A stretch of 64,000 nucleotides of DNA from Eubacteriales bacterium (GCA_030524745.1 JAUNGC010000005.1:62001-126000), one strand, 5' to 3'. Positions 42,892 to 52,801 are shown, numbered from the stretch's first letter. Program-made: numbers and translations. Notes: a model not told the origin generated them from the sequence alone.

Positions 42892-44898
42892 ATGAAATCT
42901 ACAAATCAGAAAAAAATATTCCGTTCTGAAGAGGAAGGAACAAAGAAACTGACAAAATCAGCGCAGAGAAAACTGACGGTAACCTGTATTGGAATTATTG
43001 CGATCGCATTAATTTTATTGGGAGCGGGACTGACGCTTTCTCAGAAGAATCATACAGAAGAAAGCGCGATATCCTTTGAGGAGATGCAAAACAGTATAAG
43101 CGGACAAATGAAGAACGAGATGGCAGAAGCGACCGCATATCTGGAAAAGCTGGATGGGAGTATTGTTGAAAACCAGAAAAAACTCGAGGAAGTGAATGAA
43201 CAGCTTATTGAGAGACAGAAGTCGCTTGTGGAAGTGGAAAGCACACAAAAAAAGCTGGACGAAAATACAACGGACGTCTCGCTGAAGGTTCAGGAACTGG
43301 AAAAGAAGACCGAGACGCAGGTTCATACATTGCAGAAGAATATGGATGCTGTACACGAAGATATTCAGACAACAATGGAAAAGATATCCGCAATCATTAC
43401 CTCTCTGGAAGAGAACAGGGTTCAGCATAACGCCGATCAGGAGCAGTCCATGTCAAAAATCAACGAGGTGAATGCGTCCGTAAAAGAAGTGAATCAGTCT
43501 GTCAGGGATGTGGAAACAAAGCTGAGCAAATCTTACGATAATCTGAAAGCCCTGATAAAGGAACTGCAGACAGAGAAGACGGAAAATCAGGGTGAAATCG
43601 AGCGACGGCTTGCAGAGGTGGAGCAGAGCCTGAAACTGATCCTGGAAGCGGATATGCGTCAGATAACGGAAGCCTTCGATAAACTTACGTCGGATTTTGA
43701 ACTGCAGCTTGCAAGACTTGGGCAGGTTCTGGACGGACGGCTTGAGGAACTGGATCAGAATATGAGCGGCAGCTTCGAAAATCTGGGACAGAATATGAGC
43801 GGCGGCTTCGAAAGTCTGGGGCAGAATATGAACGGACAATTTTCGAGTCTGGATCAGGATTTGCGCGACAGTTTTTCAGGGCTGGATCAGAGTGTGAACG
43901 GCAATTTTGCGGAGTTCAGCCAGGAATTGGGGAAAACGCTTACAAGTCTGGATGAGAAGATGGGCGGAAGGTTTGAAGTTCTGGATCGGGATATGGCGGA
44001 TAAATTCCAGGCGATGAATCAGACTTTGATACAGCATATTACGGAACTGAACGTCTCGTCCGGTCAGGAAAATGAAGATCTCAAGACGTATCTGCAATCT
44101 CTTCAGGATTCGCTGAGGCAGGACTTGAATCAGGTTTTTACATATGTGAGTAATGGTAAGAAGAAGCTGGCGTCCGCGTTGCTCACAAAAGGTGTCGGGA
44201 CGGAGGCGGATGCAACCTTTGAACAGATCAGGGACGCCATCTTAAGCATCGATCAGAATATTGTAATCGGCGTACAGGAAATCCCCGGTACAATTACTTA
44301 TCAATATCATTATCATCAGGATGCTTCGGGAGAAAATCCTCACACGGATTCCAGCCAGGTACAGGGCGGCTGCTATACGATTCCGGAAGGGCATGCGCAT
44401 TCGGAGGAATGCTATCGGGTTGAGAACTATCACGTGCATACCAGTCAATGCCCTAAAAAGTCGATTTGGGTGGATTGGGTTGAAAATCCTTATTGGGGGG
44501 CGGAATATACCTGCGGTAATGTCCCTCAGAATGCGTCAAAAAACGTGCTGGTCTGTACAAAGACAGAAACGGATGTCGATTCTTATCTGCCGTCCTGCGG
44601 CCTGGTAGACGGGCAGATTATCGGCGCACAGATCGTTTATGACCGGAACGCGGTGGAAGCAACGGCTGCTGCAGCAATTATAAATGCGGCGGAAGCGACA
44701 ATTACGCAACAGCCGGATGAACAGGAGACGGAATTGCCTCCGCGCGCTTCGGAAGACCTTATAAAGGAAACAGAATCAGGACGGCAGGAAGGGGAAGAAG
44801 AAACTGCGCAGCCGGAGGAAAAGACAGAAGAGAATGAGGCGGAATTTCCGGAAAGCGATGAAACGATGACGCCGGAAGAAACAGAAGATTCTGATTGA
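42892..44898 (+). CDS. Large coiled-coil membrane protein with Cys/His-rich outer domain
   Basis: A 668-residue protein. A basic N-terminus precedes one membrane helix (about 28-49), so the rest is probably outside. Residues 60-290 form long coiled coils, and 287-375 carry 11-residue repeats of the LDQNMSGSFENLG/QNMNGQFSS kind. Residues 416-452 (NGKKKLASALLTKGVGTEADATFEQIRDAI) resemble a motif of phage tail proteins. Residues 470-570 hold HxH pairs, GGCYTIPEGHAHSEECY and six Cys. The tail from 605 is Glu/Pro-rich. I know no function for the whole. Start at ATG 42892 with GGGAGGAGG; an in-frame ATG at 42808 is possible. Confidence 0.75.
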   Translation: MKSTNQKKIFRSEEEGTKKLTKSAQRKLTVTCIGIIAIALILLGAGLTLSQKNHTEESAISFEEMQNSISGQMKNEMAEATAYLEKLDGSIVENQKKLEEVNEQLIERQKSLVEVESTQKKLDENTTDVSLKVQELEKKTETQVHTLQKNMDAVHEDIQTTMEKISAIITSLEENRVQHNADQEQSMSKINEVNASVKEVNQSVRDVETKLSKSYDNLKALIKELQTEKTENQGEIERRLAEVEQSLKLILEADMRQITEAFDKLTSDFELQLARLGQVLDGRLEELDQNMSGSFENLGQNMSGGFESLGQNMNGQFSSLDQDLRDSFSGLDQSVNGNFAEFSQELGKTLTSLDEKMGGRFEVLDRDMADKFQAMNQTLIQHITELNVSSGQENEDLKTYLQSLQDSLRQDLNQVFTYVSNGKKKLASALLTKGVGTEADATFEQIRDAILSIDQNIVIGVQEIPGTITYQYHYHQDASGENPHTDSSQVQGGCYTIPEGHAHSEECYRVENYHVHTSQCPKKSIWVDWVENPYWGAEYTCGNVPQNASKNVLVCTKTETDVDSYLPSCGLVDGQIIGAQIVYDRNAVEATAAAAIINAAEATITQQPDEQETELPPRASEDLIKETESGRQEGEEETAQPEEKTEENEAEFPESDETMTPEETEDSD

Positions 44899-44922
44899 AA
44901 AGACAGGGGTATTTAATTACGT

Positions 44923-44973
44923 AAAAAAAGAAGCGGATGGTTGTTGAAAAGCGGCCATTCGTTTCTTTTTTTG
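44923..44973 (+). terminator. Terminator after coiled-coil gene
   Basis: AAAAAAAGAAGCGGATGG pairs with CCATTCGTTTCTTTTTTT, with a long U-tract on the right arm. Confidence 0.88.
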
Positions 44974-44992
44974 CATTTGGGAGATTTTAGAT

Positions 44993-45021
44993 TTGCTTTG
45001 ATGAATTAAAAATGATAAAAT
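44993..45021 (+). promoter_or_regulatory. Promoter of plsC-like gene
   Basis: TTGCTT (44993-44998), 17 bases, TAAAAT (45016-45021), 49 bases before the ATG. Confidence 0.5.
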
Positions 45022-45070
45022 AAGAATGCATTAGGCTTTGGTCTGCAAAAGAGAATGAGGAGAGAAAGAG

Positions 45071-45820
45071 ATGTTACGTCTGATTTATGTAATAGGCATT
45101 TCCCTGCCGTTTGTAATTTATTATCTGATAAAAGTGATGTATTATATCCGGAATGAAGAAAAATATACGGAAGAGCAGCGTTATAATCTGGCTGTGCGCC
45201 TGGTGGGGAGAATGAACCGGAACGGCAGAATTCACACAATAAGTTACGGACAGGAGAAGCTGCCGAAAGAGAATGGGTATATCATGTACCCCAATCATCA
45301 GGGAAAGTACGATGCTTTGGGAATTATTTCCGCACATGAAAGGCCCTGCTCTGTAGTGATTGATGACAAAGCGTCGCACGCGTTAATCACCTCTCAGTTT
45401 ATCGATTTATTGAAGGGAATCCGGATGGACAAGACTGATATGAGAAAGCAGGTTGAAGCGATACGCGAGGTGGCGAAGGAAGTAAAAGACGGAAGAAATT
45501 TCGTGATATTTCCGGAAGGCGGTTATGACAATAATCAGAATTGTCTGCAGGAATTTCTGGCGGGAGCGTTCAAATGCGCGCAGTTATCCCGGTCTCCGAT
45601 CGTGCCTGTCGCCATTTATGATTCTTATAAGGTATTCTCCATCAATTCAATAAAAAAGGTGCGCACACAGGTCAGCTTTTTGGAGCCTATTTTTTATGAA
45701 GAATATAAAGGGATGAATACCCGCGCAATCGCGCAGATGGTGAAGCAGCGAATTGAAGATGAAATGAAGAAGCTGGCGGAGTATGAAAAGGAATACAGAC
45801 ATTCCTTTGTAAACATTTGA
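45071..45820 (+). CDS. 1-acyl-sn-glycerol-3-phosphate acyltransferase (PlsC family)
   Basis: A 249-residue membrane-bound acyltransferase. An N-terminal helix (residues 2-18) is followed by the catalytic motif N-H-Q-G-K-Y-D (HX4D) and the substrate motif FPEGGYDNN. It adds the second acyl chain in phospholipid synthesis or a related lipid step. AGGAGAG precedes the ATG. It is a single gene between a terminator and the convergent ABC genes. Confidence 0.9.
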   Translation: MLRLIYVIGISLPFVIYYLIKVMYYIRNEEKYTEEQRYNLAVRLVGRMNRNGRIHTISYGQEKLPKENGYIMYPNHQGKYDALGIISAHERPCSVVIDDKASHALITSQFIDLLKGIRMDKTDMRKQVEAIREVAKEVKDGRNFVIFPEGGYDNNQNCLQEFLAGAFKCAQLSRSPIVPVAIYDSYKVFSINSIKKVRTQVSFLEPIFYEEYKGMNTRAIAQMVKQRIEDEMKKLAEYEKEYRHSFVNI

Positions 45821-45895
45821 GTATCTGGGGATATTGCAGAAAACAGCATGCGTATGCAGGAGAAGTTTTCTGACAATATCCCTTTTGATTTGCGT

Positions 45896-46702
45896 TCAGA
45901 TTCTTTTTTTGTAGCAATGTTCAAGGTACTGGATGATCTGGTATAGCGCCATTGCAATGACGCACAGGATCAGAATGGACGTGATGAGCATGTTGAGTTG
46001 GAATACCTGGCTTCCGTAGATGATCAGATATCCAAGGCCCCTTCTGGCGGCCAGGAATTCTCCGATGATGACGCCTACCAGCGCCAGCCCGATATTAACC
46101 TTCATTGTGCTTAAAATAGTAGGAATGGACGCGGGAAGCACTACTTTTAAGAAGGTATCTCTCCGGGTGCCGCCGAGGGTATAAATCAGTTTGAGTTTTT
46201 CGGCATCAACCTGCAGGAAGCCTGTATAAAGGCTGATAATAGCGCCGAAAATGGCGACGGAGATGCCGGCAACGATAATCGTGTTGATGCCCGTTCCGAG
46301 CCATACGATCAGAAGCGGCGCCAGAGCGGACTTTGGCAGGCTGTTTAATACAACCAGATAGGGCTCCAGAATTTCTGAAAGCTTTGCGGAATACCAAAGC
46401 AAAGTGGCCGCGGCGAGACTGATTGCTACAACCAGAAGAAAACTGACGACAGTTTCAAACAGAGTAACGCCGATATGAGAAAACAGCGATTTGTCCCGGA
46501 CCATGGAAAAGAAGCATTTCACGACCCGGGAAGGGCTGGAAAAAAAGAAGCTGTCGATCACTCCGGCGTTCGCACAAATTTCCCATACGGCAAGAAAGAG
46601 AATCAGCACTGCCAGCCGCGCCCAGCGGATGAACTGATGATGACGTTTGTGATCTTTTATAAATTCCTGTTGTGCGAGCGACGCTGCTTCAATGGTTTTC
46701 AT
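45896..46702 (-). CDS. ABC transporter permease, TauC/SsuC type
   Basis: A 268-residue permease with six hydrophobic segments. The ATPase-docking loop is AEKLKLIYTLGGTRRDTFLKVVLPASIP, typical of taurine, sulfonate, nitrate or thiamine-precursor importers. The ATG at 46702 (MKTIEAAS) follows GGGAGG; an upstream start lies inside the ATPase gene. It overlaps the ATPase gene by 14 bases. The substrate-binding protein normally encoded with this pair is not in the neighbourhood. Confidence 0.9.
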   Translation of the reverse strand: MKTIEAASLAQQEFIKDHKRHHQFIRWARLAVLILFLAVWEICANAGVIDSFFFSSPSRVVKCFFSMVRDKSLFSHIGVTLFETVVSFLLVVAISLAAATLLWYSAKLSEILEPYLVVLNSLPKSALAPLLIVWLGTGINTIIVAGISVAIFGAIISLYTGFLQVDAEKLKLIYTLGGTRRDTFLKVVLPASIPTILSTMKVNIGLALVGVIIGEFLAARRGLGYLIIYGSQVFQLNMLITSILILCVIAMALYQIIQYLEHCYKKRI

Positions 46703-47456
46703 CGGATAATTCCTCCCAGATCTGATTAAAGTATTTTGCATATTCCGGGGCTTTCCTGGCGGCGAGCAGGGAATCGTCGGGTAGCGTTAAGTGAATATGA
46801 AATTCCGCTTTGATATGTGCGGGCCTTTGTGTGAGCACAAGAATCCGGTCAGCCAGACTGACCGCCTCTGAAAGATCGTGCGTAATTAAAATGACGGTCT
46901 TTCCGGCGGACTTGATAATGCGGGCAATATCGGCAGAGACCGTAAGTCTGGTCTGATAGTCCAGCGCGCAAAACGGCTCATCCAGCAGCAGAATCTCCGG
47001 CTCCAGCGCCATGGTGCGGATGAGCGCCGCCCGCTGTTTCATGCCGCCGGATAATTCGCTTGGCCTTTTCTGCGCGAAGCCTGCAAGTCCGTAGTCATCC
47101 AGCATTTTCTCAACCTTTCGCTTATTTTCCTCTGTCAGTTTGTGCTGTATTTCCAGACCCAGCGTTACGTTTTGCCAGATGCTGCGCCATTCAAAAAGAT
47201 GGTCATGCTGGAGCATGTAGCCGATGCCCGGCTTTTTCCCGTTTTTCCCATAAAAAGTGATTCCGCCCTCTTCCGCCTGTAATAATCCTGCGATGAGGGA
47301 AAGAATGGTGGATTTGCCGCAGCCGGAAGGACCGACTATCGCCAGAAATTCCCCTTCTTTGACGGAGAATGTCAGATCATCCAGCGCCTTTGTTTCTCCG
47401 TTTAAATTATGATAAGAGAAAGAAAGATGATCAATTTTTACAAGTTCCGATTCCAT
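46689..47456 (-). CDS. ABC transporter ATP-binding protein, TauB/SsuB type
   Basis: A 255-residue ATPase. Walker A is GPSGCGKST, the Q-loop region is YMLQHDHLFEWRS, the signature LSGGMKQR, Walker B LLLDEPFCALD and the switch His in THDLSEAV. It drives the TauC-like permease with which it overlaps. Substrate cannot be assigned; family members import sulfonates, nitrate, or thiamine and pyrimidine precursors. Confidence 0.92.
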   Translation of the reverse strand: MESELVKIDHLSFSYHNLNGETKALDDLTFSVKEGEFLAIVGPSGCGKSTILSLIAGLLQAEEGGITFYGKNGKKPGIGYMLQHDHLFEWRSIWQNVTLGLEIQHKLTEENKRKVEKMLDDYGLAGFAQKRPSELSGGMKQRAALIRTMALEPEILLLDEPFCALDYQTRLTVSADIARIIKSAGKTVILITHDLSEAVSLADRILVLTQRPAHIKAEFHIHLTLPDDSLLAARKAPEYAKYFNQIWEELSDENH

Positions 47457-47531
47457 CTTCGGATTCCCTCCGTTTTCATTTGGCGGGCATACATTCGCCC
47501 AATTATAATCTTATCATATGAAAAAAATGAG

Positions 47532-47953
47532 GAAATGTACCGATCATTGTCATTTCATGGCTGCCGCCCCGCCGTCCATTCCTGTGCTGCCGCCGTCCCC
47601 TGCCTGCCTCTGTGCGCCTCTTGTCGTTCCGTCGCCAAGAACCTGCAGGCATTTTCGGCATTCCGATATCTGAAACGGGAAATTCCAACCAAAGTTTCTT
47701 CCGTTCCAGACAGTCGCACAGCGCGCAAACTCACAGCGAATCCATGATTCGCTGCTCAGACAATACGCGCCGTGCGACGGAAACGGAATGAAACTTTGGG
47801 GAATTTCATCGTTTCAGATATAAGTCATGCGCTCAAATGTCTGCAGGCTCTTGGCAGCGGAACGACAAGAGGCGCACAGAGGCAGGCAGGGGACGGCGGC
47901 AGCGCAGGAACGGAGGCGGAACGGCGACATTTCATGAAAAATGTCGGTAACTT
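47532..47953. repeat. ~420-nt imperfect inverted repeat (long hairpin) between ABC pair and argH
   Basis: Most of the 560-base gap is one palindrome. CTGCCGCCGTCCCCTGCCTG (from about 47587) is matched by CAGGCAGGGGACGGCGGCAG (to about 47901). CCTCTGTGCGCCTCTTGTCG pairs with CGACAAGAGGCGCACAGAGG. CTGCAGG and CCTGCAG-type segments, AACTTTGG/CCAAAGTT and TATCTGAAACG/CGTTTCAGATA continue the pairing to a centre AGCGAATC-CAT-GATTCGCT near 47742. Arms differ by scattered substitutions and small bulges. No ORF of note lies inside. It may be a MITE-like element or a large structured RNA. Confidence 0.85.
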
Positions 47954-47955
47954 TA

Positions 47956-47984
47956 TTGCAATGAAGTGATTTTTGTGTTAGTAT
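47956..47984 (+). promoter_or_regulatory. Promoter of argH
   Basis: TTGCAA (47956-47961), 17 bases, TAGTAT (47979-47984), directly to the right of the long palindrome and 33 bases before the ATG. Confidence 0.55.
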
Positions 47985-48017
47985 CAGACGTAAATTGAAA
48001 AGACAGGAGGAGTGCTT

Positions 48018-49436
48018 ATGGCGCAGCTCTGGGGAGGACGCTTTACCAAGGAAACGGACAAGCTGGTTTATCAGTTTAACGCTTCGATTTCCTTTGACCG
48101 GCGTTTCTTACAGCAGGACATCGAGGGCAGCATTGCGCATGTGGTGATGCTGGCCAAGCAGGGCATTTTGACAATAGAAGAGAAGGACAAAATCGTAAAG
48201 GGACTGACCGGCATCCGGGAGGATGTGGAGAACGGTACCTTAAAGATTACGGAAGAATATGAGGATATTCACAGCTTTGTGGAAGCGAATCTGATTGAGC
48301 GGATCGGCGATACCGGGAAGAAGCTGCATACCGGAAGGAGCAGGAACGATCAGGTGGCGCTGGATATGCGCCTGTATGTGCGTATGGAAGTGCTGCATGT
48401 GGACGAACTTTTGCAGGAACTTCTGGAAACGCTCTTAAAGCTGATGGAAGAACATCTGGACACCTATATGCCGGGCTTCACCCATCTGCAGAAGGCGCAG
48501 CCGGTCACGCTGGCGCATCACCTCGGTGCATATTTTGAGATGTTTAAGCGGGACCGTCTCAGAATGAAAGACATTTTTAAGCGAATGAATTTTTGCCCGC
48601 TGGGAAGCGGCGCGCTGGCGGGAACCACATATCCGCTGGACCGCAATTATACGGCGTCTCTGATGGGATTTGAAGGGCCGACGCTAAACAGCATGGATTC
48701 CGTAGCGGACCGGGATTATGTGATCGAGTTTTTGTCCGCGCTGTCCACGATCATGATGCATTTGAGCCGTTTCTCGGAAGAAGTGATAATCTGGAACAGC
48801 AATGAATATCGTTTTGTGGAGATTGACGACGCGTATTCCACGGGTTCCTCCATCATGCCGCAGAAGAAGAATCCGGACATTGCGGAACTGGTGCGCGGAA
48901 AGACCGGACGGGTCTATGGCGCGCTGGTGAGCATCCTGACGACGATGAAGGGCATTCCGTTGGCATATAATAAGGATATGCAGGAGGATAAGGAACTTAC
49001 TTTTGACGCGATCGATACGGTAAAGGGCTGTCTGGCTCTTTTTAACGGCATGATGAAGACGATGAAGTTCCATGAAGACGTGATGGCTAAATCGGCCATG
49101 AACGGGTTTACGAACGCGACGGATGCTGCGGACTACCTGGTGGGGAAAGGCGTGCCTTTCCGGGATGCGCACAGCATCATCGGCCAACTCGTTTTGTATT
49201 GCATCGAACACAATAAGAGCATCGAAGAACTGGAACTATCCGAATTAAAGCAGATCAGTCCGGTCTTTGAGGCGGACTTGTATGACGCGGTCAGCTTAAA
49301 GACATGCGTGGAAAAACGTCTGACGATCGGCGCGCCGGGGCAAAAGGCGATGAAAGAAGTGATTGCCAGAAACCGGAAATATCTGGAGGAAGACTGGCGG
49401 GCTTTTGAAACCGGAGAAATTGCGCAGCTTAAGTGA
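48018..49436 (+). CDS. argH: Argininosuccinate lyase
   Basis: A 472-residue fumarase-superfamily enzyme that splits argininosuccinate into arginine and fumarate. [21 protein letters not shown] starts the protein and the signature [12 protein letters not shown] holds the catalytic Ser. [15 protein letters not shown] and [13 protein letters not shown] carry substrate residues. AGGAGG precedes the ATG by eight bases. argG is not adjacent. Confidence 0.97.
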   Translation: MAQLWGGRFTKETDKLVYQFNASISFDRRFLQQDIEGSIAHVVMLAKQGILTIEEKDKIVKGLTGIREDVENGTLKITEEYEDIHSFVEANLIERIGDTGKKLHTGRSRNDQVALDMRLYVRMEVLHVDELLQELLETLLKLMEEHLDTYMPGFTHLQKAQPVTLAHHLGAYFEMFKRDRLRMKDIFKRMNFCPLGSGALAGTTYPLDRNYTASLMGFEGPTLNSMDSVADRDYVIEFLSALSTIMMHLSRFSEEVIIWNSNEYRFVEIDDAYSTGSSIMPQKKNPDIAELVRGKTGRVYGALVSILTTMKGIPLAYNKDMQEDKELTFDAIDTVKGCLALFNGMMKTMKFHEDVMAKSAMNGFTNATDAADYLVGKGVPFRDAHSIIGQLVLYCIEHNKSIEELELSELKQISPVFEADLYDAVSLKTCVEKRLTIGAPGQKAMKEVIARNRKYLEEDWRAFETGEIAQLK

Positions 49437-49530
49437 TCCGCACGGTCTTTTGATATAGTTTTTGTGAAAATGTTTTTGAAAGGATAAGCAGAAAACATTT
49501 CTATGATACAGTTGAGAGGAGATTGAAAAA

Positions 49531-50616
49531 ATGAGTGAGAAATTAAGAGTAGGTATCCTGGGCGGTACCGGCATGGTAGGGCAGCGTTTTATCGCGCTTT
49601 TGGAGAACCATCCCTGGTTTGAAGTGACGACCATTGCGGCGAGTCCGCGCAGCGCCGGAAAAACCTATGAAGAAGCGGTGGGCGGCAGATGGAAGATGGA
49701 TACGCCCATGCCGGAGGCGGTGAAGAATATCGTTGTGATGAATGTCAACGAGGTGGAAAAGGTTGCATCCGAAGTGGACTTCGTTTTCAGCGCAGTGGAT
49801 ATGTCCAAAGAAGAGATTAAGAAGATCGAAGAGGAGTATGCGAAAACGGAGACTCCCGTAGTTTCCAATAACTCCGCGCACCGCTGGACCCCTGATGTTC
49901 CCATGGTGGTGCCGGAAATCAATCCGGAGCATATGGAAGTGATCAAATATCAGAGAGAACGTCTGGGCACAAAGAGAGGCTTTGTGGCGGTAAAACCCAA
50001 CTGCTCCATTCAGAGTTACGCGCCTGTTCTGACCGCATGGAAAGAATTCGAGCCTTATGAAGTGGTTGCGACCACTTACCAGGCAATTTCCGGAGCCGGA
50101 AAGACGTTTGCGGACTGGCCGGAAATGGTTGGAAATATCATTCCTTATATCGGCGGCGAAGAGGAAAAGAGCGAGAAGGAGCCGCTGCGCATCTGGGGCA
50201 AAATTGAGGACGGCGTCATTAAGCCGGCCCAGAGTCCCGTTATTACCTGCCAGTGTATCCGCGTGCCGGTATTGAATGGTCACACGGCTGCCGTTTTCGT
50301 AAAATTCAGGAAGAATCCCACGAAGGAGCAGTTGCTGGAAAAACTGGTGAATTTCAAAGGCGTTCCGCAGGAACTGAATCTTCCCAGCGCGCCGAAGCAG
50401 TTCATTCAGTATCTGGAAGAGGACAACAGACCGCAGGTGAGCCTGGATGTGGATTTTGAAAACGGAATGGGCGTTTCGGTCGGACGTCTGAGAGAGGATA
50501 CCGTATATGACTGGAAATTTGTGGGCTTGTCCCATAATACGGTCCGCGGCGCGGCGGGCGGCGCCGTTCTCTGTGCAGAACTGTTAAAGGCGCAGGGCTA
50601 TATTGAAAAGAAATAA
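49531..50616 (+). CDS. asd: Aspartate-semialdehyde dehydrogenase
   Basis: A 361-residue NADP enzyme that reduces aspartyl phosphate to the semialdehyde, the entry to lysine, methionine and threonine. GILGGTGMVGQRFIALLENHP is the nucleotide motif, and the catalytic Cys lies in VKPNCSIQSY. Subtype features (long form, FSAVDMSKEEIK, NNSAHRW) match the fungal/archaeal-type Asd common in Clostridia. GAGGAGATTG precedes the ATG. Confidence 0.96.
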   Translation: MSEKLRVGILGGTGMVGQRFIALLENHPWFEVTTIAASPRSAGKTYEEAVGGRWKMDTPMPEAVKNIVVMNVNEVEKVASEVDFVFSAVDMSKEEIKKIEEEYAKTETPVVSNNSAHRWTPDVPMVVPEINPEHMEVIKYQRERLGTKRGFVAVKPNCSIQSYAPVLTAWKEFEPYEVVATTYQAISGAGKTFADWPEMVGNIIPYIGGEEEKSEKEPLRIWGKIEDGVIKPAQSPVITCQCIRVPVLNGHTAAVFVKFRKNPTKEQLLEKLVNFKGVPQELNLPSAPKQFIQYLEEDNRPQVSLDVDFENGMGVSVGRLREDTVYDWKFVGLSHNTVRGAAGGAVLCAELLKAQGYIEKK

Positions 50617-50709
50617 GGAATAGAAAAGGGGCTTTTGCAAAAGGTGCCGGTTTATGGCTGAAAATGAGATTTTGCAAAAGCCTCTTTACAGGAAAGACGG
50701 AGAAACAGT

Positions 50710-52785
50710 TTGGGGAAGAAATTATTTATTGCAGAGAAGCCGAGCGTGGCGCAGGAGTTTGCGAAAGCCCTGAAGTATAATTTAAGCCGCAGGGACGGTT
50801 ATCTGGAATCGCAGGAAGCGATTGTGACATGGTGCGTGGGGCATCTGGTTACGATGAGTTATCCGGAAGCTTATGATCTGAAATATAAACGCTGGGCGCT
50901 TGAGACGCTACCGTTTATGCCGGATACTTACCGGTATGAAGTGATTCCGGGGGTGAAGAAGCAGTACGATATCGTCACTTCCCTGCTGAACAGGCCGGAT
51001 GTGGATACCATTTACGTATGCACGGACTCCGGGCGGGAGGGAGAATACATATACAGGCTGGTGGAGCAGCAGGCCGGCGTGCACGGAAAAGAGCGCCGGC
51101 GGGTCTGGATCGATTCCCAGACGGAGGAAGAGATTTTGCGCGGGATCCGGGAAGCGAAGGATCTGTCCGCCTATGACAATCTCTGTGACGCGGCCTATCT
51201 GCGGGCCAAGGAAGACTATCTAATGGGCATCAATTTTTCCCGTGTGCTCACGTTAAAATACGGAAATCACGTGAAGAATTACCTGAAAAAGGACCGGGCG
51301 GTTATCTCCGTTGGCCGCGTGATGACCTGCGTGCTGGGAATGGTGGTCAACCGGGAACGGGAGATCCGCAATTTTGTGAAAACGCCTTTCTACAGGGTGA
51401 CCGGCAGCTTTTCCATTCCGGCGGACGGGGAAGAAAAGCCCTGGCCTTTCGAAGGCGAATGGAAGGCGGCCCAGGGCAGCGCATGGTTTGAATCGCCGCT
51501 TTTATATAAGGAAAACGGATTCAAAGAGAAAAAAGACGCCGAAGCTTTGATGGCAAAGCTTGGCATGCAGCTTCCGGAAGGAACGCCGGCGGAGGAATGC
51601 CGGGGGGCTTTTCTGGAAAAATGCGAGAAAAAGAAAGAACAGAAAAATCCGCCGCTGCTGTACAATCTGGCGGAACTGCAGAACGACTGTTCCAGACTGT
51701 TTAAAATCAGTCCGGACGAAACCCTGCGGATCGCGCAGGAATTGTATGAGAAAAAACTGACCACTTATCCGAGAACGGATGCGAGAGTGCTGTCTTCGGC
51801 GGTGGCGAAGGAAATTCATAAAAATATCGGCGGCCTGCAGAAATATAATCCTGTAGCACCTTTCGCGGCGCAGATTCTGAAGGAAGGCAGCTACAAACAG
51901 ATCGCCAAAACCCGTTATGTAAATGATAAACAAATCACGGATCACTATGCGATTATCCCCACCGGTCAGGGGCTTTCGGCGCTGCAGGCGCTGTCCCCGA
52001 CGGCAGCGAAGGTCTATGAGGTGATCGCGCGGCGGTTCTTAAGCATCTTTTATCCGGCGGCGGTCTATCAGAAAATTTCCCTGACCGTACTGGTGAAGTC
52101 GGCGCAGCTTCCGGCAGGGGAGCGTTTCTTCGCCTCTTTTAAGGTGCTGACGGAAGAAGGATATCTGACGGTGTCGAGACCTTCTTTTTCCGGAAAAAAG
52201 GAAGAAAGCGCGGAGACCGCAAAAAAGGATGGAAACGGTGCGGAAGAAGTAAAATGTGACGCGGCCTTATTTAACAGGCTGCAGAAGCTGAGAAAGGGAA
52301 TGCAGTTTCCGCTTGCCGGTCTTGCAATCAAAGAAGGAGAGACCTCGCCGCCGAAGCGGTATAATTCCGGCACGCTGATTCTGGCCATGGAAAATGCCGG
52401 ACAGCTCATCGAGGATGAAGAACTGCGCGCCCAGATCAAGGGCAGCGGCATCGGCACTTCCGCCACGCGGGCGGAGATTTTAAAAAAGCTTGTGACGATC
52501 GAATATCTGGCGCTCAATAAAAAGACGCAGATCATCACGCCGACGCTGATGGGCGAAATGATTTACGACGTGGTGTCCGATTCCATAAAGCCGCTTTTAA
52601 ATCCTGCGCTCACGGCAAGCTGGGAAAAGGGACTGGCCGGGGTGGCACAAGGGACGATCACGGCGGAAGAATATATGGAGAAACTCAACGGTTTTGTCGC
52701 ACGGCGCACCAACGCTGTGAAGCAGTTAAACAATCAATCGGTTTTGTTCCGGCAGTTTGATGCGAGCGCACAATTTTATAAATAG
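50710..52785 (+). CDS. topB: DNA topoisomerase III
   Basis: A 691-residue type IA topoisomerase. TOPRIM motifs KLFIAEKPSVAQEF and TDSGREGEYIYRL open the protein, and the catalytic Tyr is about residue 353 in LTTYPRTDARVL. GTSATRAEILKKL and ITPTLMGEMIYDVV complete the core. It lacks the long zinc-finger tail of TopA. The start codon is TTG, with GGAGA five bases upstream. It decatenates DNA during replication and repair. The size fits the TopB form seen on Firmicute chromosomes. Confidence 0.95.
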   Translation: MGKKLFIAEKPSVAQEFAKALKYNLSRRDGYLESQEAIVTWCVGHLVTMSYPEAYDLKYKRWALETLPFMPDTYRYEVIPGVKKQYDIVTSLLNRPDVDTIYVCTDSGREGEYIYRLVEQQAGVHGKERRRVWIDSQTEEEILRGIREAKDLSAYDNLCDAAYLRAKEDYLMGINFSRVLTLKYGNHVKNYLKKDRAVISVGRVMTCVLGMVVNREREIRNFVKTPFYRVTGSFSIPADGEEKPWPFEGEWKAAQGSAWFESPLLYKENGFKEKKDAEALMAKLGMQLPEGTPAEECRGAFLEKCEKKKEQKNPPLLYNLAELQNDCSRLFKISPDETLRIAQELYEKKLTTYPRTDARVLSSAVAKEIHKNIGGLQKYNPVAPFAAQILKEGSYKQIAKTRYVNDKQITDHYAIIPTGQGLSALQALSPTAAKVYEVIARRFLSIFYPAAVYQKISLTVLVKSAQLPAGERFFASFKVLTEEGYLTVSRPSFSGKKEESAETAKKDGNGAEEVKCDAALFNRLQKLRKGMQFPLAGLAIKEGETSPPKRYNSGTLILAMENAGQLIEDEELRAQIKGSGIGTSATRAEILKKLVTIEYLALNKKTQIITPTLMGEMIYDVVSDSIKPLLNPALTASWEKGLAGVAQGTITAEEYMEKLNGFVARRTNAVKQLNNQSVLFRQFDASAQFYK

Positions 52786-52801
52786 CATGGAGGATGAAAA
52801 A

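Noticed and set aside
42744-42929. 61-codon ORF in the leader of the coiled-coil gene, with GAGGTGAG before its ATG
   Set aside because: It overlaps the coiled-coil gene start in another frame, has no domain pattern, and the sequence shows no conserved leader-peptide features. A real leader peptide cannot be excluded.
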